64,000 nucleotides of DNA from Straminergon stramineum. Taxonomy: Eukaryota > Streptophyta > Bryopsida > Hypnales > Calliergonaceae. The position numbers and the translations under genes are program-made. The notes beneath the pieces were generated by a model. The model ran no database searches, was not told the DNA's origin, and saw nothing but the letters and a program-made list of their open reading frames with translations. Below are positions 1-16,798 of this stretch, in pieces (the stretch's first letter is position 1; every line of letters starts with the position of its first letter). The stretch covers positions 20,088,001 to 20,152,000 of the forward strand of contig OY987267.1 in the NCBI GenBank assembly GCA_963920665.1, written 5' to 3'.

Positions 1-2991
1 TGATCAACATTTTTACTGCTAGCAAGCAATTAACAAAAAAGAGATTGAATGGAAAAATTAGGTTTAGAAAATATAGTGTTAGCATGTGTGAAGGCCTTCA
101 ATCTTTGCACGTAGTTACAAACTCACCAACAATCTACATGTCCCCTCCTTCATACACCTTGCAGTTGTTAGTATGCAAGGATATAGCTAAATCTATACAA
201 TGCATTAAGCTCCAAAAAGTGCACTCCTCCAAGGCCTCCTTCCATTGAACATAGCACATTGCATTGTATTCCCAAAAAATTCTCTAAAACCTAAATGACT
301 TTTATTGCCTTGGAATTAGTTACAATAGTTAGATTGTCCACAAGTTCCTTCAATCATTCCTACCATGATTGATCAACCTATTTCAAATAGTCATTACCAT
401 ACTAAACTTTGAGATGAAATTCTCAGCATGCAGACTTCTCAATTATATTACTTGTGTATCTAATATAAAGAATCCAAAGATGGCACCAAGGAATGTTCTT
501 AGGCAATATTAGCTTTACAACTAGGGTTAGTAAGTGGCATACTACAATCCCTTATAATTTTATTGGCCCTTATTGTCCTCTACATGTGTAGCGTTATTTG
601 CATGTTGTAAGGACTAGAGGTTAGTCAAAATTTTGAAACTATTAATTTGTATTATCAAAAAAACTTAAAAGTAGAATTCAAGGATAGATTTTAAACAAAG
701 GTTGTTCAACAACATCCATAGTTCTTATCTATATGATTTAATTAATTGTCACACTAACCAATATTTTTCAATAAATTTGAAATCCAAACTTGAACATTCC
801 TCTAAAGATTGATTATAGATTTAATTTATTTAAATTTAACAATTTTTTTCCTTTGGGTTCAAAAAAATGATGTTCTAATCATAATAATTTTTCAACAATG
901 TTGGTGTGTGAGCATGAATGTAAGCATGTGAGCCTTTAACATATAGATAAGTAGATATCACACAACTATTGAAGGTGCTTATATGATAAACACCTATGAT
1001 ATATGTATCTATAATATAATTACACTATAATCGTAGAAGATTTCTATAATATAGACACCTATAACATAGGTGTATAATCTTCTAGGTTCATGGGCTCACT
1101 ATTCTAGGCTCATATAATAGCAACCTTTGGTAATTTTTCAAGACTTTTATTTATTTATTTACCTATATTTTTGAAGGGTGATTATTTGAATTGAAAAAAG
1201 TACTTTATAAGTTCAAATACTCTTGTATCCTTTGAACTATAGAATAGTTGCAAGGAAAAGTTCAAAAAATCTATATCATATAAACATAAGAGAATTAATA
1301 CAAAAATCTACAAACATTTAGATCCATTCAAAAACATAAATACTTGACCATTTAAAACATAAATTAAATATTTTCTATGCTTGGAATGTGTTTGAGTTCA
1401 TTTGTTGTTTAAATTTTAATGTCTAGTGACTTTGGTCCTTAACCTTTGAAGGACACCGCCCCCATGACCAAGGTAGTCACCAAAATAATTTGATTTTTGG
1501 ACCAATAGGTGCATTCTTTGTTTCTACAATGACCAATGAAATAATCCATCGAACACTTGAAGTCCTCAACGTCCTTTAAAGATTAAGCATGGTTTTTTTG
1601 TAGTCTTTATAACTTTTATCTTTTTGCTTGGTCACATTTCTAATTCTCTAATCAATAATGATTTTGTGTGTCTATTCCTTATGATTTTTGGTGAGCTTTC
1701 AATGATTTTACTCTTAAGTTCTAATTCCATGTCAACCAAAGTGGTTAGAATTTTTGTTGGGTCAATTTTGGGGGAATTGAGGATGGTATAATCTAGTTTG
1801 TTGAATGCATTATCATAGTGGTAGTGACAAAGCTCTTCAACCGTAAGCCAAAGGCCCAAAGTCTTTGACTTTTCATAATTCATGAAGTTCCACTATCCTT
1901 AGATATTATTTATTAATGATTATATAGGAAAAAAATACATTACATGGTGAAAATAAAATTCTGAAATTTTTGGCTACCTATTTTGAAGGTATTTTTTTTG
2001 ACAACTAAAGCCTTTTCACTTTCAATGGTTTTTGAGAATAGTAATTGATAAATTCCACACAAATGATTTACATGCTATACCCACATGTTCAACCAATGCT
2101 TCAAGCTACACATTGGTAAAACAATAATTTGATAAGTACAACAATTTTGTATAGAAAAAATATGAACAAGTTCAATTTCAATGAAAATAGGGGTAAAGGT
2201 GTATATAACACTATTCACTAGTGATAAGGTTGCACCTTTGGAGGCCATGAATATTAGTCTTGCACCTAGATTTTGTGTTGTATGCCTTCTACTTGTACAA
2301 TCCTTTGATGACTAATAGATTTTTTTACATATATCAAATGGATTCCTCTATAGAAAAATTGCAATTTTTCTGAGATTTGGGGACAACCAAATTTAAGACC
2401 GATTCTAACTAATTTAACAATAATAGTTTGTCTCTTGATCATTTTTCTAAAACAAATTATTTTTGGACAAGTGAAATGCATTAAAGACTATAGTTGGTGT
2501 ACATTCAAACATATACAACGTTGTAACAATATAGTGATGCATGCAATAATGATATTAAAAAGGTACTTGGGGTCATAATGGTGGTCTAAAACCTTTTTTA
2601 TAGTTGTCAAACTAACAATTAAGGTAGGACCACTAAATGTCCCTTGGAATCTACCAACCTAATTAATGGTAGTTATAGATGATTCAAGAAATATGTCTCT
2701 TTCTTGATAGGATACACATTAAAAATCCAATCAGCTTATGAACCTCCTACCTTGTCTTATTTATTTGTAATTTCTTGTAGTTTAAGTAAGGTGATAATGA
2801 AAGTAATGAATATCCCCTTGACATGGTATGATCACTAGAGTTTGGTGATACTAGAGAATGTGATATTAATGAAGCATTGAATATCTCTTTCTACATATTT
2901 CATAAAAAATCACACTTTTATGATGACTACTTGATCTTATACACCCAAAAGAGAAAACGCTAAAAGCGGTTTACTTTGTGAACAAAGATGT
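1..2991. other. AT-rich intergenic DNA, no gene seen
   Basis: No exon-like reading frame or recognisable domain was found. The longest minus-strand frame (1632-1883, 83 codons) is hydrophilic and has a faint gag-like look, but it has no neighbours supporting a retroelement. The rest is AT-rich sequence with short simple repeats. Confidence 0.6.
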
Positions 2992-3860
2992 TTAACCCCT
3001 AAAGTTTTTTTACTATGTTTTCAACAAAAATGCTCCAAAACTACCATTTGTAGTTCAGAAACCAAATTTTAGAAAAAAAACATTTTTGGACCTATGTAAT
3101 CATAGGATCTTGTAGGATGCTGGCTTGAAAAGATGTAAGAAAAATTCAGAAATTTCCACTACATAGATTACAAAATATTGGTGTTTGAATTGACGAAATT
3201 CCTTTTGGGGGCCTTGCAAAGAAATGTGTAGTTGCATTTTACAAGGTCACATGTATATGAAATAAATGTCCAAAATGGTGGAGCTTCTTTGGATTAGTTC
3301 TTCAAGACAAGTTGTCTACATGCTTTGAAAAAATTCAAATTGTTTGGAATTGTACAACATATAGGAAATATATAGTAAGTAGAAAGAAATAGAGAATGAT
3401 TCAAAATACAAAATTGTTAAGAGTTTAGTTATGGAATTGAAAAATGCCAATCCCAATGGTTGTAATGTTGTAATTAACAATCTACATCTTGTAATTTTAT
3501 TTTATTTCCAAAAATATTGAAAATTGAGTTAAATAAAAGACTTCAAAGTTTATTTTAGAGTAGAAAATTTTGCAAACTAAAACTCCTTAAACCTTTAGAT
3601 TTTTCTGTAATTTGTCTAAGAACATATTTTCTTAAGAAATTTTTGGGTTGCATAAAGATCAATGAAAATTACATATTATGCAATAACTTTTTGACCATGT
3701 AGTCAAAAATTATGAAAACTGTTGAGCTAAATGAAAAGTTACTCTTTGGGTACATGTTGTGTGAAAATTTCAAAGGTAAAAAAAACAAAAATTCCATTTG
3801 TAGTTAGCTACCCAAAATTGCTACTTTGCCAAAAATGGTGTTTGGACCTTTAGGAGTGAA
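2992..3860 (-). mobile_element. Long TTAA-flanked non-autonomous element, copy A
   Basis: This 869-bp segment starts TTAACCCCTAAA and ends with a degraded inverted version (CCTTTAGGAG followed by TGAA, where intact copies have TTAA). It is the reverse complement of the elements at 17051-18004 and 49948-50880 along its whole length, for example the internal stretches TTGGCAACATAGCGATTT-like and CACAACATGTGYCC. It has no coding capacity. The TTAA target and CCC-starting termini are the hallmark of the piggyBac superfamily, so I infer a MITE-like derivative of such an element. It is the most decayed of the three copies. Confidence 0.75.
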
Positions 3861-5462
3861 ATTTGAACCTCTAAAATGTTGACAAGTGCATATGGAGACA
3901 CAATGGTGAAGAAGGTATACCCCCTCAATGAACCTCATTGAGTAAAAAATAATGACAAAGCTTTGATTGGCTAATGAGTGGCATGTTATTTTCAAACCAT
4001 CCGACTCCTTCAATATTACAAAACCTATTTTTTAGACTTTCAGTGAGCTTGAATGACCAAGATCCAACCATTCAACCAATAAAGTTATGTTTAGGAACAT
4101 GAAAGTCATTAGAAATGACATCCTTTGTCACTCCCTTGCATTTTTCACAATGAGACTCATCTTTCACATCACCCTATTTGTGACCCCGCCAAGAAATGTC
4201 CCGTTCATTTTGCTCGAGGATTATTTCCTGTAATCTCTTGCTAGCATGTGAAATCTATAATTGCGAATTTTTCGTTCATCTATATCATAATTTAATTCAT
4301 TTCAAGACAGGCGTTTATGTCGGATAATCTCTTCGTTGCTGAGAATTCTGAAAACCAACAACCAAGCATTCCTTGCCAGACTTCGCCTTCCTAGTCAGCC
4401 TTTTTTTTTTTTTCAAAATTCCCTCCACCTGCTCTGTGGATCTGTGGGTCAGTCTTGCCTTTATCTGTGTCTTTGTCTTTTTGTCCCCGGCCAGGCCACT
4501 TGTGGCTGGTTGGTTTGTATCTTTTCTCCTGCAATGAAATTCCGTTTCATTTGTGTCAAAAAAAAAAAAAAAAATTCCCTCCACCTCGGTGATTGCCCTA
4601 AGGGTATACATAATAATGGGGTACGCCTACCTTAACCACTGGCAGAGCATTAGTTGAAGTGGCTGAAATGGCTTTGAATCTCACTTCCTACGTCACCTGA
4701 CACCTGCCATGCTTCTGTCCACTCTAAGTTATCAGCCTTTAGTACCATATCTTATTACCCGTCCAGTTTCAAGTACCGCACTGCCTTGGCACAGATTGCA
4801 TTTATGGGGCATTAATTCCCGATTCATGACTCACCTGCATGTAAGGTAGACACTTTGCACCGCAGTGGCAACTTGGCATACAATGGTGGGTAATGAATCT
4901 ACCTTCACACCTGTACAGGATTTTCCGCAGAATTTTCCTTTGTGATTGTTGGGATTTTTATGCTTCCATGAACGAACAAAGTGTGCAGGTGTGTACGCTG
5001 AAGCTTCTATGACAGGGAGAATAAAACTTCTGTCCTTCAGTGGAGCCGGCGTACATTTGGAGTCAGTTTTGTTTGGGTCCCAAATCAATGCTCCTGAGAG
5101 AGAGAGTGACATGAGAACTATATAACTTAGGTATTCTTATTCATACGACAAATTCTTGAAGCCAGGCAAATACCCCAGTCAGCACATTATGCAAGAAATA
5201 TCCATCCCTTGGTTACGTGAAGAGGGTTGAATTCAAGATTCTCTCGAGTGTCATGCTGTCACATTGGGTGGTGACTCACAAATCAGAATTTTTTTTTCTA
5301 AAACTTGTCAATAATGCATTGGGTTTCGGGACATTATAAAAAAACACGAGTTATAACATTCAAGAATGTTGTGTGTAGAGGAACATCAACCCCGTTTTGG
5401 ATCACCCAGCTTATGATGTTGGAGCAATGGTGATTCTTTTGCAATAAGAGAATTGGGTGAAG
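3861..5462. other. Upstream region of the CFAP36-like gene
   Basis: Contains the SINE-like insertion at 4431-4586 and then less AT-rich, probably single-copy sequence up to the start codon at 5463. It should hold the promoter and 5' leader of the downstream gene. No convincing TATA box could be singled out. Confidence 0.4.
4431..4586 (+). mobile_element. SINE-like retroposon with poly(A) tail and 16-bp target duplication
   Basis: A 140-bp insert ends in a run of 17 A (4558-4574) and is flanked by perfect direct repeats AAAATTCCCTCCACCT at 4415-4430 and 4571-4586. Its 3' part contains a short hairpin (AATGAAA-TTCCG-TTTCATT) just before the tail. A target duplication that begins with AAAA after a T-run (4401-4413) is what L1-type endonuclease priming produces. 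No RNA polymerase III A/B boxes were recognised, so it may be a 5'-truncated SINE, the 3' end of a LINE, or a retrotransposed transcript fragment. The perfect duplication suggests a fairly recent insertion. Confidence 0.8.
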
Positions 5463-8400
5463 ATGGAAACAACAGCTGGTGCCAAGTATTGTAGTGATCC
5501 AGTCTGGATGAAGGATGCGGTTTCAAGGTTCTTGGAGAGCCCAGTGTACTCTGTGCCCTTGCTGGATTTCATTGACGAGAATTGTGGCATGTTTGAAGAT
5601 TCAGAAGACAACAAGCTGGAGTATACCATTGTAAGCTGTGGTTAGATTTCCAGGCTCTGATTTGTGTGAACTTTCTTTGTGTGCAAAGTTTCAGATTAGG
5701 GTTCCGTCATGGTGTCTAATTAGGGTTTGATGGGTTCAGGTGCATGAGAATTTTAAGGAGCTAGTGGATGGTTTGATTTCAGATTTCCTCACCAGCTTGG
5801 GAATTCCTGTTACCACTTTTGTTTACATGCTGGCCAAGTACATAATTGAAATTTAGAAATTTAGATGGAATTTTGGCATAAACACCTAAATATTAGGGTT
5901 TAATTCGTTGTTTGGCACTGTGGACACTGATTGAGCTCGTACTTGCCAGTGAGGTGCACGCATCATTGTATAGCATTGTGGTGACATCCATTCTCACTGT
6001 GGACGACTTCCTCCTCTTCAAGGTGCACTCAACCCCTTCAAATTACATTCCTTAGGAGGAAAAACAGGCTTCTAAATGCACTATGCTATTTGGAAATTGT
6101 CCAATCATATTTGCACACAACATGAAATATGTTTATGGTATATAACGAGTGTGCATTTAAAGTGTGAAATTATAGAGGATTGTGTACAGGACAATCATCA
6201 AATTCACTCACTGGAGTTTACCACGTAATGGATAATCAGTCGTTTTAGAAAGAGTGCTTTTACTGCAGTGTTGATGCATAAGTGTGCATAATGCAAACAA
6301 GAATGTGTGTCCAGGAGATGATGCTGAAGCGTAATTTCCAGATCAGTAATCAGGCCTTGAGTCAGATTACAAATTCATCGCAAGAACTTGAAGGACCTGG
6401 TAGCAATTCTATTGGACTCTGAACATGAATCTATGAAGTTCCACTATGAGTGAAAACATGTTTGTTGTATATTGTCCCTGTTGAAGTCAATGTCTTCAAG
6501 GGAGACATTGATTCCTACGATTGGTTTTCTCACTGGTTGCACATCAGTGGCGGATGGGATGCAGTTGACCTCCACTCTGTCATAGATCACCTCTCGGATG
6601 TGTCAAAGCAGCAGCAGCAGAGTGACAAGGAAATGGCCAAGTCCTTATCCCTTGCTGATGCATTCCAGCAGCTCGCAAAAGTGAGTTCCTTCAATCTTTT
6701 GACTCAATTGATATGGGCAATTTGTCTCAGCTAAAAACTGAAGTTCTCTGATGATAAGGACAAGGCAGAAGAATTCTTCAGTTGTTCTATGAGGTATCCC
6801 AACTTACTGTCTATCTCAAAACATTTAAATAAATGACATATGATTTGGTTTGAATCAATATGCCTTAGAGTGATATCCAACAACATGTTACTTCTGCTTG
6901 CTTGCAAGCCTCAGTTGAGGAGCTATTGAAGTGGTTAATGTGAGGGACTTTCTTCTTTAGAATTCTTGAACTGAAGGTGTAGAAGATGAAAATGTGTCAA
7001 AGAAAGATGTTACTAGATCAGAGCATGTCAGATATCCCAAGTCTTGCTTGAATTTGGAGATGATCTCTAGGTGTTAGGAGCTCCTTTCAAGAATGTCATG
7101 GGTGCACTTTATCAACACATGGACACCAAGGATAACACCAGTCATTTGGGGTTTTGCAGGTGAAGGATGTAGACTTCGCTGCTAAATATGCCCCTGCTGC
7201 CAGCCTGTATGTGTTCTTCTTCTGGACACTTAAAAAGAATCAGGCATATATAACTAGTTCGCTTTCAAATTCTTTTGGTCGGCTACCGGCATATGTGAAT
7301 GAACTATGTGCTCATTACTTTGATTGCCTTACCGTCAATCTCCATGGTTGAATCATATGTTCTAGGTCACTGGACAAGGAGAAGAATCGACCATGCAAGG
7401 AACATGCTGACCATGCTGATCAGCTTGTGGAGCATCATGATGGGAGAAAGAAAGTATCACAGTGTCCTCAAAATCTTGGTGAGGGCCCAGAAGAAGTTGT
7501 TGAGGCCCCAGTTCCTCCAGATAATTCTTTCCAAGAGAAAAACCCAACAAGGTGAGAATTTACAATTGTTGCTTAAGAATGATTTCAGGAAGTTAAAATT
7601 TCCTGCACATGCTATAATAAGAACAAATAAAACTGGAAAGCATTTCCCTTTTCATCTCATGCTTCGTTCAATAACATGACAAAAACCCCTTCAGAAATGT
7701 CCCAAATTGGGATGACTCACCCTTCCCATTTATACTTCTCAAATTGAAAGAATATCTCTGAGTCAGTCATGGTGGGTTTGTCAATGAGGAACCAATTTAA
7801 TCATGAGAACTTACTCTTATGGTTTCCAAAGTATTAGCATGGTATAGAGAACTGTCAAATGGAATTAAAATGAGAGAATTCCACAATAACGAGAGGTCAT
7901 GAGGCTTACTCTCAAACCAAAATGAGACAAGAAATGACTAAGGACAAACAACAAGATATTCTTAAATAATTCTTTTATCAACGACTCACTTGCTCTACAA
8001 GTACCGGATTTACTTAAGATTGTGTCAATCTAGATTCCTTTTCTTGAATTCATGTAAGGGTGTTCAAGCCGACTCCTCGAGAATGTTGCGTACAATTCCA
8101 TGCAATTGGAATTAGCAAGATCCACTTAAGTTTGTTCTGGAAATCAATTGTGGCGTCTGGTTGAATGACACATGTATTATGGCTCTACAGGGAACCTTCC
8201 ACCTCACCTACAACCGAATCGACGGTAACGTTTGAGAACAAGAGCTCCAAGGCACCAAACAAAGTTCAAACTTCGCACCACAAAAGAGACACAAAGACAA
8301 CAGTTGTTTCCGTGATGGAGAATCGAAAAGAGAATCCAAGGACTGCGAAGTTTTCGTTTGAGGCACCTCGGGAGGTTGTATTTCTAGGAGAGACAGAGCC

Positions 8401-10807
8401 AGAGCCAGAAATTCTAAGGGATGGGGAAGGTGATGAGTTCGGTGATGACTTTGACAGGGCCAGATGTGAAGGTTCTGCAGAAATCCAAGAGCCGAAAGAA
8501 GAGCAGGCTCCAGAACCTACGACCTTCAGGTAAACATCCAGCTTCAATTTATGAAACTTCAATAATCCTGTGCATTCAACCGTAATTTACTACCTTTAGT
8601 GAAATCATCTGATTTGTGAAGTGCTACTCTTTGAACTGGAGCGCTCAAGAAGGTTATTGGACATAATGCTAAGTTGTTTTTATTGAATTTGGGATGTTCA
8701 AACCTGTGGTTTAACAAAATGATTCACATTGAACAACATAGGATTATGTATTATTGCTTTCTTCTAACGAGAGATTGAGTGACATGATTGCCTTGTGAAT
8801 GTGAATCCTGACATTTAGCAATGTGAATCCATAACATTCTTTAGTTAAAGCAATGAAACTTTGGTGGGAGTCAACTTGGATTCTTGGGGTGATATGTTTG
8901 TAAGAAGAGATTTAGATAAGACTACATCGGGACCAACTTTTGAGTGTGTGTCACACATGGACTCTTGAATGTTATGCTTGAATTGCTCTTGGGTATATGC
9001 CAACCTCAGCTTGGTCGATGTCAAATAGGCATACATTACCTTTTTACATTATTCAAGGTCTTCTGTCTCCAAAATTTTAGTTCTGTATTCCTTAAATTGG
9101 AAATTTCCCCATCGTCAAAATGAGTGGCACAAGTGGATCTTCCAGGACAGGCCGGAGTAGATTTAGGTATTTTACACGGACACATAAATTTGCCTATGTA
9201 ACTGAAACTGCAAATTTAATGAGTATTTCCCATGTGTGCTGTTGAAGTGCAGAATGTTGGAGGATTTACTAGATGACATCGAAATATGGAAGCCAAAATC
9301 TCTGCATCTCAATGTACCGAGATTTAGTTTCTTGTCATTTGTGAGGTATGGAGATTGCAAAGTGTTTTTTCCGTAAAAACGAGATGATGAAGTTGAGGTG
9401 CTAAACAACTTGTGTATCTCTGATGGCAGGTTAATGATGGAGAGATTCAGCAACGAAGGCGCTATTTGGAACATCAACGGGATCGAATCCTTGCTCACAA
9501 AAAATGTTAGTGTGCAATCATCCTGTGTCAAGTTTAATTGCCCAAACTAATTGTACTGTATTTGGGGGATTATAGCAACCGCACGCCATAATATTCTAAC
9601 GTAGGGCAAAAGGCTTCCCTCTGGAAATGGCCTGCAAAATATTCAACTATTGGGATAGAGATGCACCGATGGATAAACATCTAACAAATTGATTAATCGT
9701 TGTCAATAGGAAAATTTACTTTTTAACTGCATGAACCCTAAATACGCCCTGGGTTCATTGCTCAAAGTGTTATGGCTTTTTAATATTATTCCTAAAAGAC
9801 CATGCTTTATTCAATCTCACTTGGATTTGTTGACAGACATTACATTTCTTGGGGAAAATGCTCATATTAAGATGGTATTCTTTAGTTCTAGTGACTGATG
9901 TACTCAACTGTCTCCTTGTCAAACTAACTTTGCAGCGGTTCGAGAGAAGCAAATCAGGTTTTTCAGGCAATTGGAATCCAAAGCTGATGCTAAACCTCAG
10001 AAACTGAGGCGATCCATCCAGCCCATGGCAGGATTACCACGAGACACTGAGGTGAAGACTTCAGGATTTTTTTGTGCTTCGATTTTTCACATAAAATGTA
10101 GAATCGAACTTAGGAGATTTCATTCAGTTGCTAAATCAATTGGCCGTCCATGTATCAGTTCCAATTTACCTTCCGTGTGTCAAAGAGTCATGTACTTATC
10201 GAGACTCACAGTCTGTGCCAAATAGGTAAGTTTGGTCACATAGTACATCTGTCATCGTGCAAATCCGAAATTCCGAATTCAGGGAACAAAGAGACTCGGG
10301 TGCCAATTGACCATGAAATTTCTTCTAATACATATTTCTGTCATTTCTATAACAATCTCTAATGATGAGTTTAACCCATTCAAATACTTTGAAAATTTTG
10401 CACATATTTGCTTTAATTTACTTTTGTATGAATACATTATTTTCTCCATCTCCATCAAATTGGTCACGAAGGAAGGTATTCTTTTAAAGATTCCAATGTT
10501 TAAACAATGAGAAGTTATTGGACAAAACATTGCCCCAGAGCACTATGTGCATAGGGGTTAATAAAAGAGTTCCAGTCCATCATGTCCTGGCCAGGGTCTT
10601 GGATTTCATTAACGATTTTGTCTAGTTGAAAGCTTCATTCTTGAGTATGTAATTGACTGTTCTGAGAAATGATGCTGAGTATATTTCAATCTCTGGCAGG
10701 CGAATAAAAAGAGGGAAACTCTAAGAAAGGAACTGGCCAGGTGCCTGAAGGTGGAGCTTTCAAATAAGACCTCCAACATGTCTCCCGATTCAAAGAAAAT
10801 AAGGTAA
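5463..10807 (+). CDS. CFAP36: CFAP36/BARTL1-like ciliary protein (BART domain), 14 exons
   Basis: Exons read from splice sites and phase: 5463-5630, 5740-5837, 5950-6022, 6315-6399, 6487-6680, 6744-6793, 6961-6976, 7160-7206, 7366-7551, 8191-8529, 9253-9313, 9430-9505, 9936-10051, 10700-10807. They join without a stop into 538 residues. Residues 1 to about 120 form a BART-like domain (FLESPVYSVPLLDFIDEN, KLEYTIVHENFKELVDGL, LTVDDFLLFKEMML), closely resembling animal CFAP36. The middle is acidic and low-complexity. The C-terminal part has the basic coiled-coil segment (QQRRRYLEHQRDRILAHKK) and a Lys/Arg-rich end (KKRETLRKELARCLKVEL) where CFAP36 has comparable helices. CFAP36 binds GTP-loaded ARL3 and is cilium-associated; in a plant this implies motile sperm. 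The stop assumes no further splicing after AAAATAAG at 10803, where a GTAAAT donor could lead to another exon. Confidence 0.85.
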
Positions 10808-14033
<3,226 letters not shown>

Positions 14034-14254
14034 CACTACACTAAAAAAAATATTTTGTGTCATCCATACCTAGCTACTTACTCAAGGCTATAATTTTCTA
14101 TGGAAGATGAATATTTTTATTAAGAATGTAATATTTTTCAAATAGAAAGATTCCTATAAACATAGTTGGCAAAAGTATTTGTCAGAAGGAGAAATTTATA
14201 GCACTTTAAAATTAATTAGTGTAGGTGATATTGAATACAATTTTTAGTGTAGTG
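14034..14254. mobile_element. CACTA-type MITE
   Basis: A 221-bp segment with perfect 14-bp terminal inverted repeats CACTACACTAAAAA. The CACTA start is diagnostic of the En/Spm (CACTA) superfamily. It has no coding capacity. A 3-bp target duplication is expected for this superfamily but the flanks (CCC / AAA) do not match, so one flank may have mutated. Confidence 0.7.
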
Positions 14255-15631
14255 AAAGAGAAAACAAAGTTTTTGGAAAACTTTTATTCAAATTGAAGCA
14301 AGAAGCCCATTGTGGATTGTTTAGTCATTGTACATACTTAAATATAGTTATTGGATTCAAAATTTTTTTTATCCATGAGACTGGAAAATTAGGATTTATT
14401 TCACATGCATTTCAATCAATTGATTTTAGAAAAAATTATACATTATAGGGTGGTCAAAGTAAAAATATATAGCTTTCCATTGTGGGCCACAAGGAGGGAC
14501 TACTCTTGTCTTTGGGGATTCTAATATGTCTCTTACTTCTTTACATGGTTCCAATAGAAATACAAAAGCATCCCTTGGTAGAATGAAACAATGAATGAGC
14601 CTTTTACCATGTGTAGTGTGTTCATTGAATTTATAAAATGGTGACTTTCCAATCCAACTCTAAAACTAACTTTGATTCCTAACTGTGCACTCAATGCAAT
14701 AAAAACTACATTAGAATACCAAAAAATTGAACTTGATCCAAAAATAGAGATTTGAATTGAACTCCAATCTACAATCGGGCCACACATGTGACAAGTGTTT
14801 GTGAGAAATTGTTTCTTTTCAATATTGTTATAATGAAATTTAGTATTTTTAACACTTATTACAAACACTAAATGTCAATATGAGCATCAAGTATCAACTA
14901 CATTTCCACTAGAAAAAACATAATTAGTAGCAAAATAATACAACTTGCACTAAATTCGTATTTCAAATTAAATTAAATTGTCAATATGAAATACTAATCA
15001 CCAACTAAAAAATGAGAATTATTAAGAGCCCACCAATTAATGTTATAAATAACATTGTAGATAACATAATACGGAGTACTAAATATCATTCGCTATGCAA
15101 TTTTTCTTCACATGTCTCTTTGTCTTTCGTTGAAATAAGAAAGTATAGTACAAAAATGTATTTTGCAAGGTCATATAAATAGAACTTTTAGCTTGGAAGG
15201 TTACAAACACAAGATGTAGCTAATGTTAGGAGATCCTTCAAATGGCAAGATATTAGGTCACCTTTGAAACAACTAGTCCAATGTTTTATGTGGCCTATAT
15301 TTCAAAATTCATGGATGAACTCATTAAAATTTAAATTGGGAAAAGATACAAGGACAAGAGTTAAACTTATCTCTTATCAAATATTACTAAGCTATGTTTA
15401 CTTGTAATTGCCATGTATTTGCAATTTAGCCAAAACTAATTGGAATTTGGATGAAAAGACTAAAGAATGTGATTTTCTAATTGTTTTTAGTGGTTTAGAG
15501 AAAAAGCATGTTGAAGTTGAGGTAGAGAACTTTGACGCCACTAATAGAGAGGTATTCACTTGTAAAGTTCATCATGATTGAACTCCAATAATTAATAATA
15601 GGGTCTCTTTCAAAAACAAAAACAAATAGAT

Positions 15632-15761
15632 CACTAGTAGAAACATGGGCCATGTAGAATTGAGAAACATGTCCCTAATGACCCAAATCTAGTGAAGTTG
15701 GTCACATGAGTCTTCTCATGGGGCTTTCAACTAGTCTAAGTGGCCCATATTTCTACTACTC
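15632..15761. mobile_element. CACTA-type MITE with 3-bp target duplication
   Basis: A 130-bp element. The left end is CACTAGTAGAAACATGGGCC; the right end read inwards is GAGTAGTAGAAATATGGGCC. Both sides are flanked by GAT (15629-15631 and 15762-15764), the 3-bp duplication typical of CACTA elements. The same left end (CACTAGTAGAAACATGGG) recurs at 38072, apparently without its partner end. Confidence 0.75.
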
Positions 15762-16784
15762 GATAAAAGGCTATCCATAAATCAAGATTACATAGATTGT
15801 ATATTATCCTTGAAAGATTTTTTTATGTTCAAAAATTGAGTTGACAATTTTAAGAAAAATATTTGAAAAAAAATAACTTTGATTTTTGTCCTTTAAAAGT
15901 GTGTTTGAATAGAAGTACATACTAGATAGAAATAAAAACTAATTGGTAGACGATTCTCAAATGGAATTAAAAGATACTAATCCCAATGATGAGATTATTC
16001 TAGCAAAAAAAAAATCACGTGGAATTTTTTTTGAATTTATTTGAAAATAGAGTTAGAAAATGAATCTTGTAAGTATTTTAGGGTGAATATGCTCAAATTT
16101 CCCCCAAACCCGGCATTAACGACTTTATTACTTTCTCATCACTAGTCCAAGTAGAATGAGTTAAATCTTTCCACATGCACTAAGATATTATCTTTGAGAA
16201 CCAAAATTTTTATAAATGTATTTTTAAATTTTATAAATTTTTTTGTTCTGCTTGATGAACTATAGTTTGAGCTTAGTGTTGCATAACTTTTGCTCCCATG
16301 CACCAATTGAAATAAAAATTATGTCCACATAAAGCTAATGCATTTTTCTATCTCCAAAGAACCTAATTAAAAATTGAGATCATATAACTCTATCCAAATT
16401 CTCATTTATCTCCCAAGGAGGCAAAAGATCCTTCTGGGGTCAAATAATTATTCAATAGAGAATGTTGAATTTGCCTTTCGAGTATTATAATTTACTCTTT
16501 TGGTCCCTTCCTTTGCTTGTAGGTTAAAACTATAAAATACTTTGACCTTAGTCTTCTTGAACTCTCCTTTTTTAATAGAATCTTCTTCTCATCCCTGAAA
16601 TGTTAGACAATCCAAAAGTGACAAATAAATGACTTTCTACATCATTGTAGAAATGAAGAATGTACCTATTGGTTCACAAATTAGATCATTTTTGATAAAG
16701 TACCTTGGTGATAAGTCATCTCTTTCTAGGATTAAAGATTCCGAATAAGTGCACTTTGTGGATGAAATAATGAATTGAATTCAA

Positions 16785-16798
16785 GGGGGGGGGGGGGG
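16785..16798 (+). repeat. Poly-G tract (14 G)
   Basis: Fourteen consecutive G in an otherwise AT-rich region. A run of 11 C lies at 18012-18022, just beyond the TTAA element at 17051-18004. Confidence 0.95.

Noticed and set aside
1632..1883. Minus-strand 83-codon frame with a faint gag-like look
   Set aside because: No neighbouring retroelement domains, LTRs or primer-binding site; too short to support a call.
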